A DNA stretch of 64,000 nucleotides. Origin: UBA2233 sp002347965 [NCBI: Nitrospirae bacterium UBA2233] (lineage in GTDB: Bacteria; UBA2233). Each line of letters starts with the position of its first letter. Position 1 is the stretch's first letter. Both the position numbers and the translations under genes were made by a program. The notes beneath the pieces are model-generated. The model saw nothing but the letters and a program-made list of their open reading frames with translations. It was not told where the DNA came from and ran no database searches. Shown in pieces: positions 1 to 8,347 of the stretch. The stretch is from assembly GCA_002347965.1 (NCBI GenBank), contig DDYN01000005.1, positions 1-64,000 of the forward strand. The letters are read 5' to 3'.

Positions 1-1658
1 TTGGAGGCTGTTTGTACGGTATAGAGTCGATGTGCCACAATCAGGGCCGTTTTGTCGTGGAGAAGCCTTTCTACGGCACGTTGAATCAGGCCCTCGGTAA
101 AAGGGTCGAGAGCAGAAGTGGCCTCATCCAAAACGAGCAGTTCCGGGTCTTTCACGAGAGACCGGACGATCCCGATGAGCTGCTTTTCTCCGAGCGAGAG
201 GTTGGCCCCTCCTTCTTGAATACGAAAACGAAGTCCTGAGGGAAATGCTTCAAAGTGGGCCAAAAGCCCGGCCTGCTCTAAAAGGGCCAGCGCCTTGGGA
301 GCAATGAGTTCGTCAAAAAGTGTGAGGTTTTCCAAAAGTGTCCCGGTAAATAGGCATATCGATTGCGGTACCCAAGCAATCGCCTTCCGGTAGCGTACAA
401 GCGGAATGGCGCGCAGGTCCTTTCCGTCCCAAAGGATAGAGCCATCCGTCGGCTCGAAGAATCGAAGCATGAGGCTGGTCATGCTCGATTTTCCTGCCCC
501 CGTCTCGCCCACCAAAGCGATACGCTCTCCTTTCTTGATGCAGAGGTTTACGCTATCCAGCGCGTTTCTCTTCTCGTCGTAGGAAAGAGAAACGTTTCGA
601 AATTCGATCCCGTAGTTGAGCAAAAGAGGGCCTTCATTGCATTTCGCCCGTGGAAACGGGCTCATGGGCTCTTTTTCTAAACTTCCAAAAGAGACGATCC
701 TTTCCAAGGAGGCGAAGGCGGAAAGCAGGACCGAGTATTTCTCGGTCATGTCTCGAAGCGGCCGGTACATCTGCTGAATGTACATGAGCGAGGCCACAAG
801 CACGCCTGGTTCCATCTTGCCCTTGAGCACGAAAAACCCCCCGGCCCAAAGCAGCGCCGAAACGCTGAGCGCGTTAATCGTGCGCATTGCAGGCTGGAAC
901 AGGCCGTTCATGTGAACCTGCCCCATCTGTGCCTCGCAGTATGCTTCGTTTAGCCTCTCGAAGCCCTGAATCTGGGCTGCGTGAGCAAACAACGCCCGGA
1001 CCGTAGGAAGGTTCGAGAAGTTTTCTGAAATGAAGGCATTAATCCTGGATAGGCAAACTTTCACCCCCCGCTGGACATCCATAAGCCTTTTTGAGAAAAA
1101 ACGAAACGTCACGACCATGAGCGGGAGGCTTAAGGCCGTCAGTACGAACAGGCGCGCATCCAGCCAAAGAAGCCCGCCCAAGCTGGCCAGGAGCAGGACT
1201 AGGTCGACGAACACCTTGGCTAAGCCTGTCGAGAAAAGCTCGGACATCGCCTGGACATCGTTGGTGATGCGTGTCACGACCTTTCCCGTAGGCTCTTTTA
1301 TGTAGTAGGCAGAAGGAAGCCAAAGAGAGCGCGAAAAGAGCTCTCCTCTAAGATTAGCGAGCACCCTTTGCCCCACCTTTTGAAGCAGGCTTTCCCCGGC
1401 GTAGCCTAGAAAGCATCGAAGGGCCTCAAGGCTCCCGATAAGCACGGCCAACAGGATAACCATGCGGGGCTTGCCTTCAAGGATTCCCCTGTCCACCCCG
1501 ATGCCCACCAACCACGGGGAAAAGGCATACATCGCGCCGCTCCAAAGGCTGAGACCAAAAGCCAGAGAGAACATCCTCTTGTAGGGTTGAATGTACGGCC
1601 GAAAAAAGGAGATCAAGCGTGGGTTGCCCCCTAGCGGCCGAAGGCGGACGCTAGCCAT
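1..1658 (-). CDS. ABC exporter half-transporter, canonical-ATPase subunit (3' end outside window)
   Basis: About 552 codons are visible and the gene runs off the left edge. The protein has an ABC exporter membrane domain (about residues 1-330) followed by a nucleotide-binding domain with Walker A GETGAGKS (near 385), an unusual signature LSLGE (near 485), Walker B LLVLDEATS with the catalytic Glu, and an H-loop AHRL near 541. The ATG lies 8 bases inside the end of the upstream half-transporter gene, so the two are translationally coupled and probably form a heterodimer exporting a lipid, peptide or drug. The substrate cannot be told from sequence. The altered signature motif matches a degenerate composite site (see the partner gene). 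Confidence 0.9.
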   Translation of the reverse strand, partial: MASVRLRPLGGNPRLISFFRPYIQPYKRMFSLAFGLSLWSGAMYAFSPWLVGIGVDRGILEGKPRMVILLAVLIGSLEALRCFLGYAGESLLQKVGQRVLANLRGELFSRSLWLPSAYYIKEPTGKVVTRITNDVQAMSELFSTGLAKVFVDLVLLLASLGGLLWLDARLFVLTALSLPLMVVTFRFFSKRLMDVQRGVKVCLSRINAFISENFSNLPTVRALFAHAAQIQGFERLNEAYCEAQMGQVHMNGLFQPAMRTINALSVSALLWAGGFFVLKGKMEPGVLVASLMYIQQMYRPLRDMTEKYSVLLSAFASLERIVSFGSLEKEPMSPFPRAKCNEGPLLLNYGIEFRNVSLSYDEKRNALDSVNLCIKKGERIALVGETGAGKSSMTSLMLRFFEPTDGSILWDGKDLRAIPLVRYRKAIAWVPQSICLFTGTLLENLTLFDELIAPKALALLEQAGLLAHFEAFPSGLRFRIQEGGANLSLGEKQLIGIVRSLVKDPELLVLDEATSALDPFTEGLIQRAVERLLHDKTALIVAHRLYTVQTAS

Positions 1659-3393
1659 CGCGAGCACCACCTTGCGCCCTTCCTCCCCATCCATCCCAGG
1701 CCAGCTCACGGTCTAAGGCCTCGGGCACTGCCGGGAAGATGCGTCCCGCCCTCAAGAGGTAAACACGCTTAAAAAACCTTAGGGTATGGAGCCTGTTCGT
1801 GGCGAGGACGATGGCCATGCTCTTTTCGGCCAAATTGTTCAGAATCTTTGCCTCGGTCTCATAGTCGAGCTGAGAAAGGGCATCGTCTAGGATCAAAAGG
1901 CCTGGCTTTCTCAAAAGGGCCCTGGCTAGAGCGATTCGTTGGCGTTGTCCGCCGGAGAGCGTCATACCACGCTCCCCAAGCAGCGTTTCAAGCCCATCTG
2001 GAAGCTTTTGCAGGTCATCCTCAAAACCGGCCACCCTCAACGCTTCGAGCATTTCTGCCTTATCGGGCATGACTGACCCAACGAGCCCCAATGTGATGTT
2101 TTCTTGAAGCGTCATCGAGAAAAGAACGGCCTCCGCATTGACGACCCCTAAAAGCCTAGAGCGCGTCATGTAGTTTACGGATCGGATGTTCGCCCCGTTG
2201 AGAAGGACTACGCCGGATTTCGGCTCGAGCACTCCCGCGAGTAGGTTGATGAGGCTAGACTTGCCCGAACCAATCCTGCCTACGATTGCCAGCCGGTCGT
2301 TTGAACCTATGGAGAGGCTTACCCCTTCTAGCAAAGACACGGCCCCGTAGCCAAAAGAGACCCCTTCGGCACGAAGCTCGTAAAAATGGGGAAGCTGCAG
2401 CTTGGGCTCGAACATTGCATCCGGTTCGGGTGGCTGCTTAAGGACCCTAAGCAGCCTTGCGGCCGATCCTCTGCCTCGTTGGATGACGGCGCTAGACCAG
2501 CCTATTGCCACCATCGGCCAGACCATCATCGAGATGTAGCGCTGAAAGGCCACGAACGTCCCAAGGCTTACATCCCCCCGAATAACCCCAAGCCCGCCCA
2601 CTACCATGAGCAAGACGAGTGCAAACGCTCCTACGCCTTCGAGGAACGGCTCGATCAGCGCCTGGAGCTGGACGAGCCTAAGGTTTTTCTCTAGGAATCG
2701 CATGTTGGCAGCCTGAAATCGGCGGACAAACACTAAAGGGTCCGGGGCAAGCTTCACCTGCAGGACCGCCCCCAACGTTTCCCGCGTCACCTCCGTCACG
2801 ACGCCAAACTCTTCCTGGACCTCTGAGAATCGGGAATGCACGCTCTTGCCAAACCAAAACACAAAAAATGGAACGAAGGCCATCGGCGCAGCAACGGCAA
2901 GCGCAAGTCCTGCATCCAGCCAAACGAGCAAGGGCGGCAGCAACAACAGGTAGAGAACGGCGTCCAAACCGACGAGCAGGCCGGAGCCCATCGCCATCCG
3001 AACCGCATCGACGTCCTGGGTGGCATGGCCCATCAGTTTGCCCGGGCTTAAGCCTGCTGCGACATCCGGTCGCATGCGAAACACCTTTTGAATTAGGGTG
3101 CTGCGCAACTCCTTGTCAACTCGGAAGGACGTACCGATCAAGAAGATGCGCCATAGGTAGCGAAACCCGCCTTGGATCAAGACGATCAGGCTGTAGCCAA
3201 GCGCCAGCGCGGCGATCGCCGAAACAGGCCCCTTTAGTGTCAACCGGTCGATGGCCTGCTTAATGAGTAGCGTGGGCAAAAGATCGAGCACATCCACGAT
3301 GAAGAGGGCGACAAACCCTGCTAGGTACGGTCTCCAATGCGCTCGGAACAACGGCCACAAAAGGCCGCCGTTTTCTCCTAGACGATTTTTCAT
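1651..3393 (-). CDS. ABC exporter half-transporter, degenerate-ATPase subunit
   Basis: 580 residues: membrane domain about 1-310, ATPase domain about 340-560. Walker A is GRIGSGKS (near 370) and the signature LSGGQ is intact (near 477). Walker B reads LLILDDALS, with Asp for the catalytic Glu, and the H-loop reads TNRL, with Asn for the switch His. Such changes mark the non-hydrolytic site of heterodimeric exporters. The partner just downstream has the reciprocal signature change, so one composite site should be dead and the other active. The start ATG overlaps the stop of the aldolase-like gene (ATGA), placing both in one operon with tsaC. Confidence 0.9.
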   Translation of the reverse strand: MKNRLGENGGLLWPLFRAHWRPYLAGFVALFIVDVLDLLPTLLIKQAIDRLTLKGPVSAIAALALGYSLIVLIQGGFRYLWRIFLIGTSFRVDKELRSTLIQKVFRMRPDVAAGLSPGKLMGHATQDVDAVRMAMGSGLLVGLDAVLYLLLLPPLLVWLDAGLALAVAAPMAFVPFFVFWFGKSVHSRFSEVQEEFGVVTEVTRETLGAVLQVKLAPDPLVFVRRFQAANMRFLEKNLRLVQLQALIEPFLEGVGAFALVLLMVVGGLGVIRGDVSLGTFVAFQRYISMMVWPMVAIGWSSAVIQRGRGSAARLLRVLKQPPEPDAMFEPKLQLPHFYELRAEGVSFGYGAVSLLEGVSLSIGSNDRLAIVGRIGSGKSSLINLLAGVLEPKSGVVLLNGANIRSVNYMTRSRLLGVVNAEAVLFSMTLQENITLGLVGSVMPDKAEMLEALRVAGFEDDLQKLPDGLETLLGERGMTLSGGQRQRIALARALLRKPGLLILDDALSQLDYETEAKILNNLAEKSMAIVLATNRLHTLRFFKRVYLLRAGRIFPAVPEALDRELAWDGWGGRAQGGARDG

Positions 3394-4397
3394 GGCAGCA
3401 CTGCGCGCAAAAAGCCTTCAAGCGGTCTCAGAAAAGGACGAAGTCGGCGTAAGGAAAGGCCGGACCTTTGCAACCTGCCATGGAGCACGGCGCTTGCCAG
3501 GGTAGTCTTTCCCGAAAACAACGCCTCTAACACGGGAAACTCGCCTTCGACTCTCAGTGCATTCTCAAGCCTTTTTTCGACCCCAAGAAGGCGCACGCCG
3601 TCGTGGGCGAATCCTACCTCAAGCCTTCTTTTGGGAGCATCGGCTACTTCGGCCAGACAAAAGACCGCCTCAAAGGGAGGCAGGCCCACGAGGGCGCCTA
3701 CAAGATCGTCTTGATGCAGGGCGATTTTGTCCGCGATGAATTTTCGGTGCACCTTTCCGAACAAAGGCCAAGGAAACGGAGAAATAAAAAAAGTTTCTTC
3801 AATTTTCGCGTCCTTCAGCCTTTGATGCCAGCCCGAATCCAGCCGGGTCAGCTCGAGCGTCGCCCTAGAGGACTCTTCGATCAAGCTGCAAAGCCAAAGC
3901 GCCTCTCCGGGCGTTCTTCCAAGCGTGACCACGCCCTGTTTGGGGAGCAGGCATAGGTTGGAAAAGCTTAAAACACGCAAAATATCCGTAAAATCGTCAT
4001 CCAGCAATCCCGCAGGTCTCGACGAAGGGAGCAAGCCGAGCCATAAAGAGGCTTGTTCACCCACAGGATGCGGCGAGAGGCCGTCTTCCAGCAGCGCAAG
4101 CGTAAGCGTCGGTTTAGAAAAAAACACCGAGCTTACTGCATCGACCGCTTTGTAGACTCCAAGGTGTAACTCCATATCTAAGGGGGGCTCGCCCATGCCC
4201 GAAAGCACGTTGCCCTCGAAATCCACGAGCATTAGGCCTTCTGCCTGAAGACATGCATACCTGCCTCCTAAGCGAGAGATCAACGCTCTTCCTTTACCTT
4301 GGCGAACAGACAGGCTTTCCCCTCCAAGGGCCGAGAAGGGGCCAGCGCAAATGTGTCGTATCGTCCTAAGAAATCCACCGCCGACCCTTGGTTGCAC
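3390..4397 (-). CDS. Degenerate class II aldolase/adducin-like protein
   Basis: 335 residues if started at the GTG at 4397, which follows a GGAGAAGG ribosome site. A longer reading would run far into tsaC. The segments around GRALISRLGG, LDMELHLGVYKAV and LPKQGVVTLGRTPGEALWL follow the class II aldolase (fuculose-phosphate aldolase/adducin) pattern. The HTH-type histidine motif that binds zinc in active aldolases is replaced by FFSKPT, and a C-terminal part of about 120 residues is unlike the usual family. It may be a non-catalytic or altered sugar-phosphate binding protein. It sits between tsaC and the ABC exporter genes and overlaps the latter by ATGA. The family call is moderate and the function unknown. 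Confidence 0.6.
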   Translation of the reverse strand: MQPRVGGGFLRTIRHICAGPFSALGGESLSVRQGKGRALISRLGGRYACLQAEGLMLVDFEGNVLSGMGEPPLDMELHLGVYKAVDAVSSVFFSKPTLTLALLEDGLSPHPVGEQASLWLGLLPSSRPAGLLDDDFTDILRVLSFSNLCLLPKQGVVTLGRTPGEALWLCSLIEESSRATLELTRLDSGWHQRLKDAKIEETFFISPFPWPLFGKVHRKFIADKIALHQDDLVGALVGLPPFEAVFCLAEVADAPKRRLEVGFAHDGVRLLGVEKRLENALRVEGEFPVLEALFSGKTTLASAVLHGRLQRSGLSLRRLRPFLRPLEGFLRAVLP

Positions 4398-4413
4398 GCC
4401 CCTTCTCCGTTGG

Positions 4414-5037
4414 TTAAAAGAGCGGGGCAACGCGGGACAACGCGACTGACGGGACGGCACCTTCCCTAAGGACATGTAAACTAGACCCTTCCACACGTAC
4501 AATAGTAGAGGGTAGACCCCCTGGCAGCAAACCGCCGTCTAAGGCGCAATCGACAAGCTCAAGCAGGCTCCTTGGCATGTCGGCAAGCGACCTGGCGGGC
4601 GGGTCTCCGCTGAAGTTCGCCGATGTTGCCGTCATAGGAGAGCCGGAAAACCTGGCCAACGCACGGGCGGCTGGGTGCGCACTGACGCGAACGGCGATCG
4701 TCTTGTCGAGGGCACAGGCAGAAACAGGGACGATGCTCGAAGCCCTCCCCACGATCGTCAAAGGCCCCGGCCAAAAACTAACCGCCAACCTAAGGAGGGT
4801 CTCTGATTCGTCCTCCAGCATCCCGAGCGCTTGAGAGAGGCTGGAGGCGATGAAAGGCAAAGGTTTTGAGGGGTCCCTGCCCTTCACGGAGAACACCCTC
4901 GAAAGCGCACGCGGATGAAATAGGCTCGCTCCCAACGCGTAGAACGTCTCAGTCGGATACACCACGAGCGCACCGCATTTGATGGCACCCGAAACGGACT
5001 CAACCCGAGAGCTTTTTTTGCCTGGCACTTCCCTCAT
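4414..5037 (-). CDS. tsaC: Threonylcarbamoyl-AMP synthase, TsaC/YrdC type
   Basis: 207 residues of the YrdC/Sua5 fold, which makes threonylcarbamoyl-AMP from threonine, bicarbonate and ATP for the t6A37 modification of ANN-decoding tRNAs. Visible family motifs are ALVVYPTETFYALGA near the N-terminus, KGRDPSKPLP, WPGPLTIV and the SANFSGDPPA loop. The extra C-terminal Sua5 domain is absent. The start is placed at the ATG at 5037, directly after AAAGAGG. An upstream ATG at 5118 would run into the divergent ccmE start and adds residues not seen in the family. First gene of a leftward operon with the aldolase-like and ABC genes. Confidence 0.9.
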   Translation of the reverse strand: MREVPGKKSSRVESVSGAIKCGALVVYPTETFYALGASLFHPRALSRVFSVKGRDPSKPLPFIASSLSQALGMLEDESETLLRLAVSFWPGPLTIVGRASSIVPVSACALDKTIAVRVSAHPAARALARFSGSPMTATSANFSGDPPARSLADMPRSLLELVDCALDGGLLPGGLPSTIVRVEGSSLHVLREGAVPSVALSRVAPLF

Positions 5038-5060
5038 CCTCTTTATTCTACCCGCATACC

Positions 5061-5069
5061 TGATATACT
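5061..5069 (+). promoter_or_regulatory. Extended -10 promoter of the ccm operon
   Basis: TGATATACT is an extended -10 (TG-N-TATACT) about 37 bases before the ccmE GTG. The 17-base-upstream hexamer CTTTAT is a poor -35, as is common for extended -10 promoters. The same divergent gap must also hold the tsaC promoter. Confidence 0.45.
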
Positions 5070-5105
5070 GGGAAAAAATAGGCTCATATCCTTGGAGGTT
5101 CTTTT

Positions 5106-5504
5106 GTGCGTGTACCAAAATCCAAGCTTGTCGTGGCGCTCGGAATCTTCTTGGTGGGCTTCTCCTACCTTGTGTATGGAGCCGTCAGGGAGGCCAGCAC
5201 TTATTCTGTCCCTGTCCGAGACATTCCAGAATTTTTAAATTCCAAACCCGAGGTCAGGGTGATCGGAAAGGTGAAGCAAGGCTCAATCGCCAAACAACCG
5301 GGCGGCCTCGGGGCCTTTTTCGTGCTAACGGACGAAACAGGAGAGATCCCGGTTGTTTACCGGGGGGCTGCGCCCGACATGCTGCGCGAGGGGGGGCAGG
5401 TCATCGTCCAGGGCACGCTGGTAAACGGAACGTTCCAGGCCAAAACGCTCCTGACGAGCTGTCCTTCACGCTACAGCGCCGAACCGGAGGCCAATCCTTC
5501 TTAA
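5106..5504 (+). CDS. ccmE: Periplasmic haem chaperone CcmE, CXXXY variant
   Basis: 132 residues. CcmE holds haem covalently in the periplasm and passes it to CcmF for attachment to apocytochromes. One N-terminal membrane anchor (about 8-27) is followed by an OB-fold. In classical CcmE a histidine in an HXXXY motif binds haem. Here the C-terminal motif is CPSRY, the CXXXY type known from Desulfovibrio, some other bacteria and archaea, where it goes with absence of CcmH. The GTG start follows GGAGGT at good spacing. First gene of the ccm operon. Confidence 0.92.
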   Translation: MRVPKSKLVVALGIFLVGFSYLVYGAVREASTYSVPVRDIPEFLNSKPEVRVIGKVKQGSIAKQPGGLGAFFVLTDETGEIPVVYRGAAPDMLREGGQVIVQGTLVNGTFQAKTLLTSCPSRYSAEPEANPS

Positions 5505-5520
5505 ATAAAAAGAGGTGGGC

Positions 5521-7482
5521 ATGGCAAGCCTTGGAAGTTTCGCCCTTCTTTTCGCCCTTTTTGTCGCCCTTTACGGGTCTGTTTCAGCCTTTATAGCCGC
5601 CAAAAACCCAAAAGAAAAGGCCCGTTTGGCCAAGAGTGCGACAAGAACGATTGTTGCGTCGTTTGGGCTCCTCTCCGTTGCCTCTCTGTGTCTGATAGAA
5701 CTTTTGGCGACCAAAGACCTAAGGGTTGAGTACGTAGCAAGCCACGTGTCGAAAGACCTTCCCTTATTATACACGATGACCGCATTCTGGGCGGGTCAGG
5801 CAGGCTCGCTGCTTCTTTGGGCCTGGATGGTCTCTTTGATGGGGGTCGTTTCGCTGTTGACATTCAGAAAAACGTTCGGACTACCCCTAAACGTCAGCCT
5901 CTACTCATACCACGCCATCCTGGGCGTGCTCGTTTTCTTTTTGGCACTCGTCGTTTTCGTTACAAACCCATTTACGCTACTCCATTTCACGCCTGCCGAA
6001 GGACTGGGCCTCAATGCACAACTCCAGCATCCTATCATGGCCATCCACCCGCCTACCTTGTACCTTGGCTACATCGGCGCGACGCTTCCCTACGCGCTCG
6101 CCGTGGGGATGCTACTCGCCAAATTCGACAACCCAAGCGCCTTTCGGGCGATTAGAACGCTCTGCCTTGTGTCATGGGGATTTTTGGGCGTCGGAAACAT
6201 TTTGGGGGCCAACTGGGCGTACGAAACGCTAGGGTGGGGCGGCTTCTGGGCATGGGACCCTGTCGAGAACGCGGGGTTGCTGCCTTGGCTTACGCTTTCA
6301 GCTCTATTGCATACGTTGTTGCTGCAGGCTCGCACGGGGCTTCTGAAAAAATGGAACCTTTCCCTCGTCGTTGTTTCTTTCGGGCTGACCATCTTTGGTA
6401 CCTTCCTCACGCGGAGCGGGATCATCAGCTCGGTTCACGCCTTCGTCCAAAATAAGGCTTTTACGATCAGCTTCACGGCGTTTCTGCTCGCGGTTTTGCT
6501 CTACGGATTCGGCCTGATCTTCTTGCGGCGCGGGCTCCTCAAGGGCGAAAAAAACCTAGAGAGCCTTCCTTTGCTCTCGCGTCCTTCCGCGCTGGTTTTC
6601 ACCTGCGTGATTCTCCTCGCCATGACGTTCACGACGTTTTGGGGAACGATATTTCCGCTTGTTTCGGAAACATTCATCGGGCAAAAGCTCAGTTTAGGGG
6701 CGGACTTCTTCAACAAGATAAACGCTCCTCTCGCCTGGGCGTTGCTGTTCACGCTGGGGGCCGGCCTTTTCCTGCCACCATCTCCCGACACGCTCAAGCG
6801 TACCCTCTCTTCGCTGCTTTGGCCCCTCGTTGGGGGCCTTGGCATCGGCGGGCTCGGATGGGGGGTCTTTGGGTTTCAACATCTCAGCCAGCTGGTAGGG
6901 ATGGCCTTTTTGGGGTTCTCGCTTGTGGGCATCCTGAAACACGCGCTAGTTAGCGCCTTTCTTAGAGACCTAAGGATGCGGCGTGTTGGAGCGATCCTTG
7001 TCCACGCCGGCTTGGTGATCGCTCTTTTTGGCGTGTTTGGACAGTATGGCCACACAAAGCAAGAAGTAAGCCTGAAGAAGGGGGAATCGACATCGGTCGG
7101 AGACAATCAGCTGGTGTTCGAGGGGCTGGCTTTTAAGCAAGACGGCCCCTGGATTACGATCTCCTCTCTTCTTCACCTGTACAAAAACGGAACCTTCGTC
7201 TTCTCGCTCGTGCCTAGCAAGACATTCTTAAGGAATCAAGAGCAGCCTGTGACGCGAGTAGCCATCCGCTCGAGGCCCAGCAGGGACGTTTATGCCGTCC
7301 TTGCTGGCTACGATTTTCAGCATCAACAAGGCGTGTTTGAGGCCCACGACAACCCGCTGATTTGGTTTCTTTGGTTTGGAGGAACGCTTATGTGTCTTGG
7401 GGGAATCCTTACGCTAATTCCTTTGGCCGACAAACCCTCGGAATCCGCCGGCCAAAAAAAACTTGTAGATATAGCGAGCTAG
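5521..7482 (+). CDS. ccmF: Cytochrome c haem lyase subunit CcmF
   Basis: 653 residues, a polytopic membrane protein of the expected length. It carries the WWD-type haem-binding stretch (GWGGFWAWDPVEN) after LGANWAYE, preceded by AIHPPTLYLGY. CcmF receives haem from holo-CcmE and ligates it to CXXCH motifs. I place the start at the ATG at 5521 because AAAGAGGTG lies just upstream. A GTG six bases earlier overlaps that ribosome site. It follows ccmE closely and precedes two small unknown genes. Confidence 0.93.
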   Translation: MASLGSFALLFALFVALYGSVSAFIAAKNPKEKARLAKSATRTIVASFGLLSVASLCLIELLATKDLRVEYVASHVSKDLPLLYTMTAFWAGQAGSLLLWAWMVSLMGVVSLLTFRKTFGLPLNVSLYSYHAILGVLVFFLALVVFVTNPFTLLHFTPAEGLGLNAQLQHPIMAIHPPTLYLGYIGATLPYALAVGMLLAKFDNPSAFRAIRTLCLVSWGFLGVGNILGANWAYETLGWGGFWAWDPVENAGLLPWLTLSALLHTLLLQARTGLLKKWNLSLVVVSFGLTIFGTFLTRSGIISSVHAFVQNKAFTISFTAFLLAVLLYGFGLIFLRRGLLKGEKNLESLPLLSRPSALVFTCVILLAMTFTTFWGTIFPLVSETFIGQKLSLGADFFNKINAPLAWALLFTLGAGLFLPPSPDTLKRTLSSLLWPLVGGLGIGGLGWGVFGFQHLSQLVGMAFLGFSLVGILKHALVSAFLRDLRMRRVGAILVHAGLVIALFGVFGQYGHTKQEVSLKKGESTSVGDNQLVFEGLAFKQDGPWITISSLLHLYKNGTFVFSLVPSKTFLRNQEQPVTRVAIRSRPSRDVYAVLAGYDFQHQQGVFEAHDNPLIWFLWFGGTLMCLGGILTLIPLADKPSESAGQKKLVDIAS

Positions 7483-7487
7483 AGACG

Positions 7488-7616
7488 ATGACGATTGCAC
7501 TCGTAGAAATGATCCTGGTTGGGGCGGTTTTGTCCTACTTGATCCTGCCATTCTTGGAGGAGCAGGACTCTGGGCACGCCTTCAAACCCAAACGAAAGGA
7601 TGCAAAAAACCCATGA
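7488..7616 (+). CDS. Small membrane protein in ccm operon (42 aa)
   Basis: A 42-residue ORF between ccmF and the next gene, too short for usual gene finders. The N-terminal half (ALVEMILVGAVLSYLILPFL) is one membrane helix and the tail is acidic then basic (EEQDSGHAFKPKRK). Its stop overlaps the next start (ATGA) and its ATG lies six bases after the ccmF stop, so coupled translation is likely. I do not recognise a family. Position and topology suggest an accessory subunit of the CcmF complex, which is inference only. Confidence 0.6.
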   Translation: MTIALVEMILVGAVLSYLILPFLEEQDSGHAFKPKRKDAKNP

Positions 7617-8323
7617 AGCCTGTATTTAGCCTTGCTTGCGGACTTTTGGCTACCGCGTGGGTCTTCTCTGGAACGCTCCTGGCCGAGGAACCGGCGGCCA
7701 GTTTCCCGTCGTTCGTCGCTTCTGCTCGGAGGAGCCTTGTCCTTCTTCCTAAAGACGACAAATCTATCAATGTCATGGAGGTATACGTGCTTGCATCCAA
7801 GCTCGCCTTGGACAAGCTCGAAGAGGGCAACGCGCTAAAGTTCCCTCTTCCTTCCGGCGCAAACGAAGTAAAGTTGCTGCATGGCCTTGATACTGGCGCA
7901 AAGCTAAATAAGGAGAACGTCGTCTACACTGGGGGGGTAAGGCTAGGCCAGAATCAGTTCAGCCTCGCTTACACGGTTACGACGGGTTCAAAGCCTTTTC
8001 GCTTCGAACCAGGAAGGGTTGCTTCGCCTCATCCCGTTGAGATTTTTGTTCCAAAGGAAAGGGTGTTTGCAGTCACCGTCGAAGGGGCAAGCAAACTCGA
8101 AGACGAAGTGCTGCCCGCCGACAAGGCCCCCCAAACGTTTGAGCATTACGTCGGCCATGCCGGCCTTCCCGGAGCTCCGTCTCTCGTCGTGGTATTCCAC
8201 GCACAAGGGGAAAAGTCGATCCACCCAGGCCTGATCATCGCGGGCGGGGTCGGCATCGGGCTTATCTTGCTGTTTGCCCTTAGGGCACGGTCCAGGCGCC
8301 GCGGCATGACTCTTTCTTCTTGA
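7613..8323 (+). CDS. Unknown exported, C-terminally anchored protein in ccm operon
   Basis: 236 residues: a signal peptide (about 1-24, ending LLAEEP), a soluble part of about 170 residues rich in beta-type stretches, then a membrane helix (LIIAGGVGIGLILLFAL, about 206-222) and a short basic tail (RARSRRRG). The bulk should therefore lie in the periplasm. It has no cysteine outside the signal peptide, so it is neither a CcmG-type thioredoxin nor a CcmH (LRCXXC). It sits inside the ccm operon where those functions are missing, and a role in apocytochrome handling is plausible but unproven. Confidence 0.8.
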   Translation: MKPVFSLACGLLATAWVFSGTLLAEEPAASFPSFVASARRSLVLLPKDDKSINVMEVYVLASKLALDKLEEGNALKFPLPSGANEVKLLHGLDTGAKLNKENVVYTGGVRLGQNQFSLAYTVTTGSKPFRFEPGRVASPHPVEIFVPKERVFAVTVEGASKLEDEVLPADKAPQTFEHYVGHAGLPGAPSLVVVFHAQGEKSIHPGLIIAGGVGIGLILLFALRARSRRRGMTLSS

Positions 8324-8347
8324 GCCTTAAGCAAAGGCCTACGAGCT

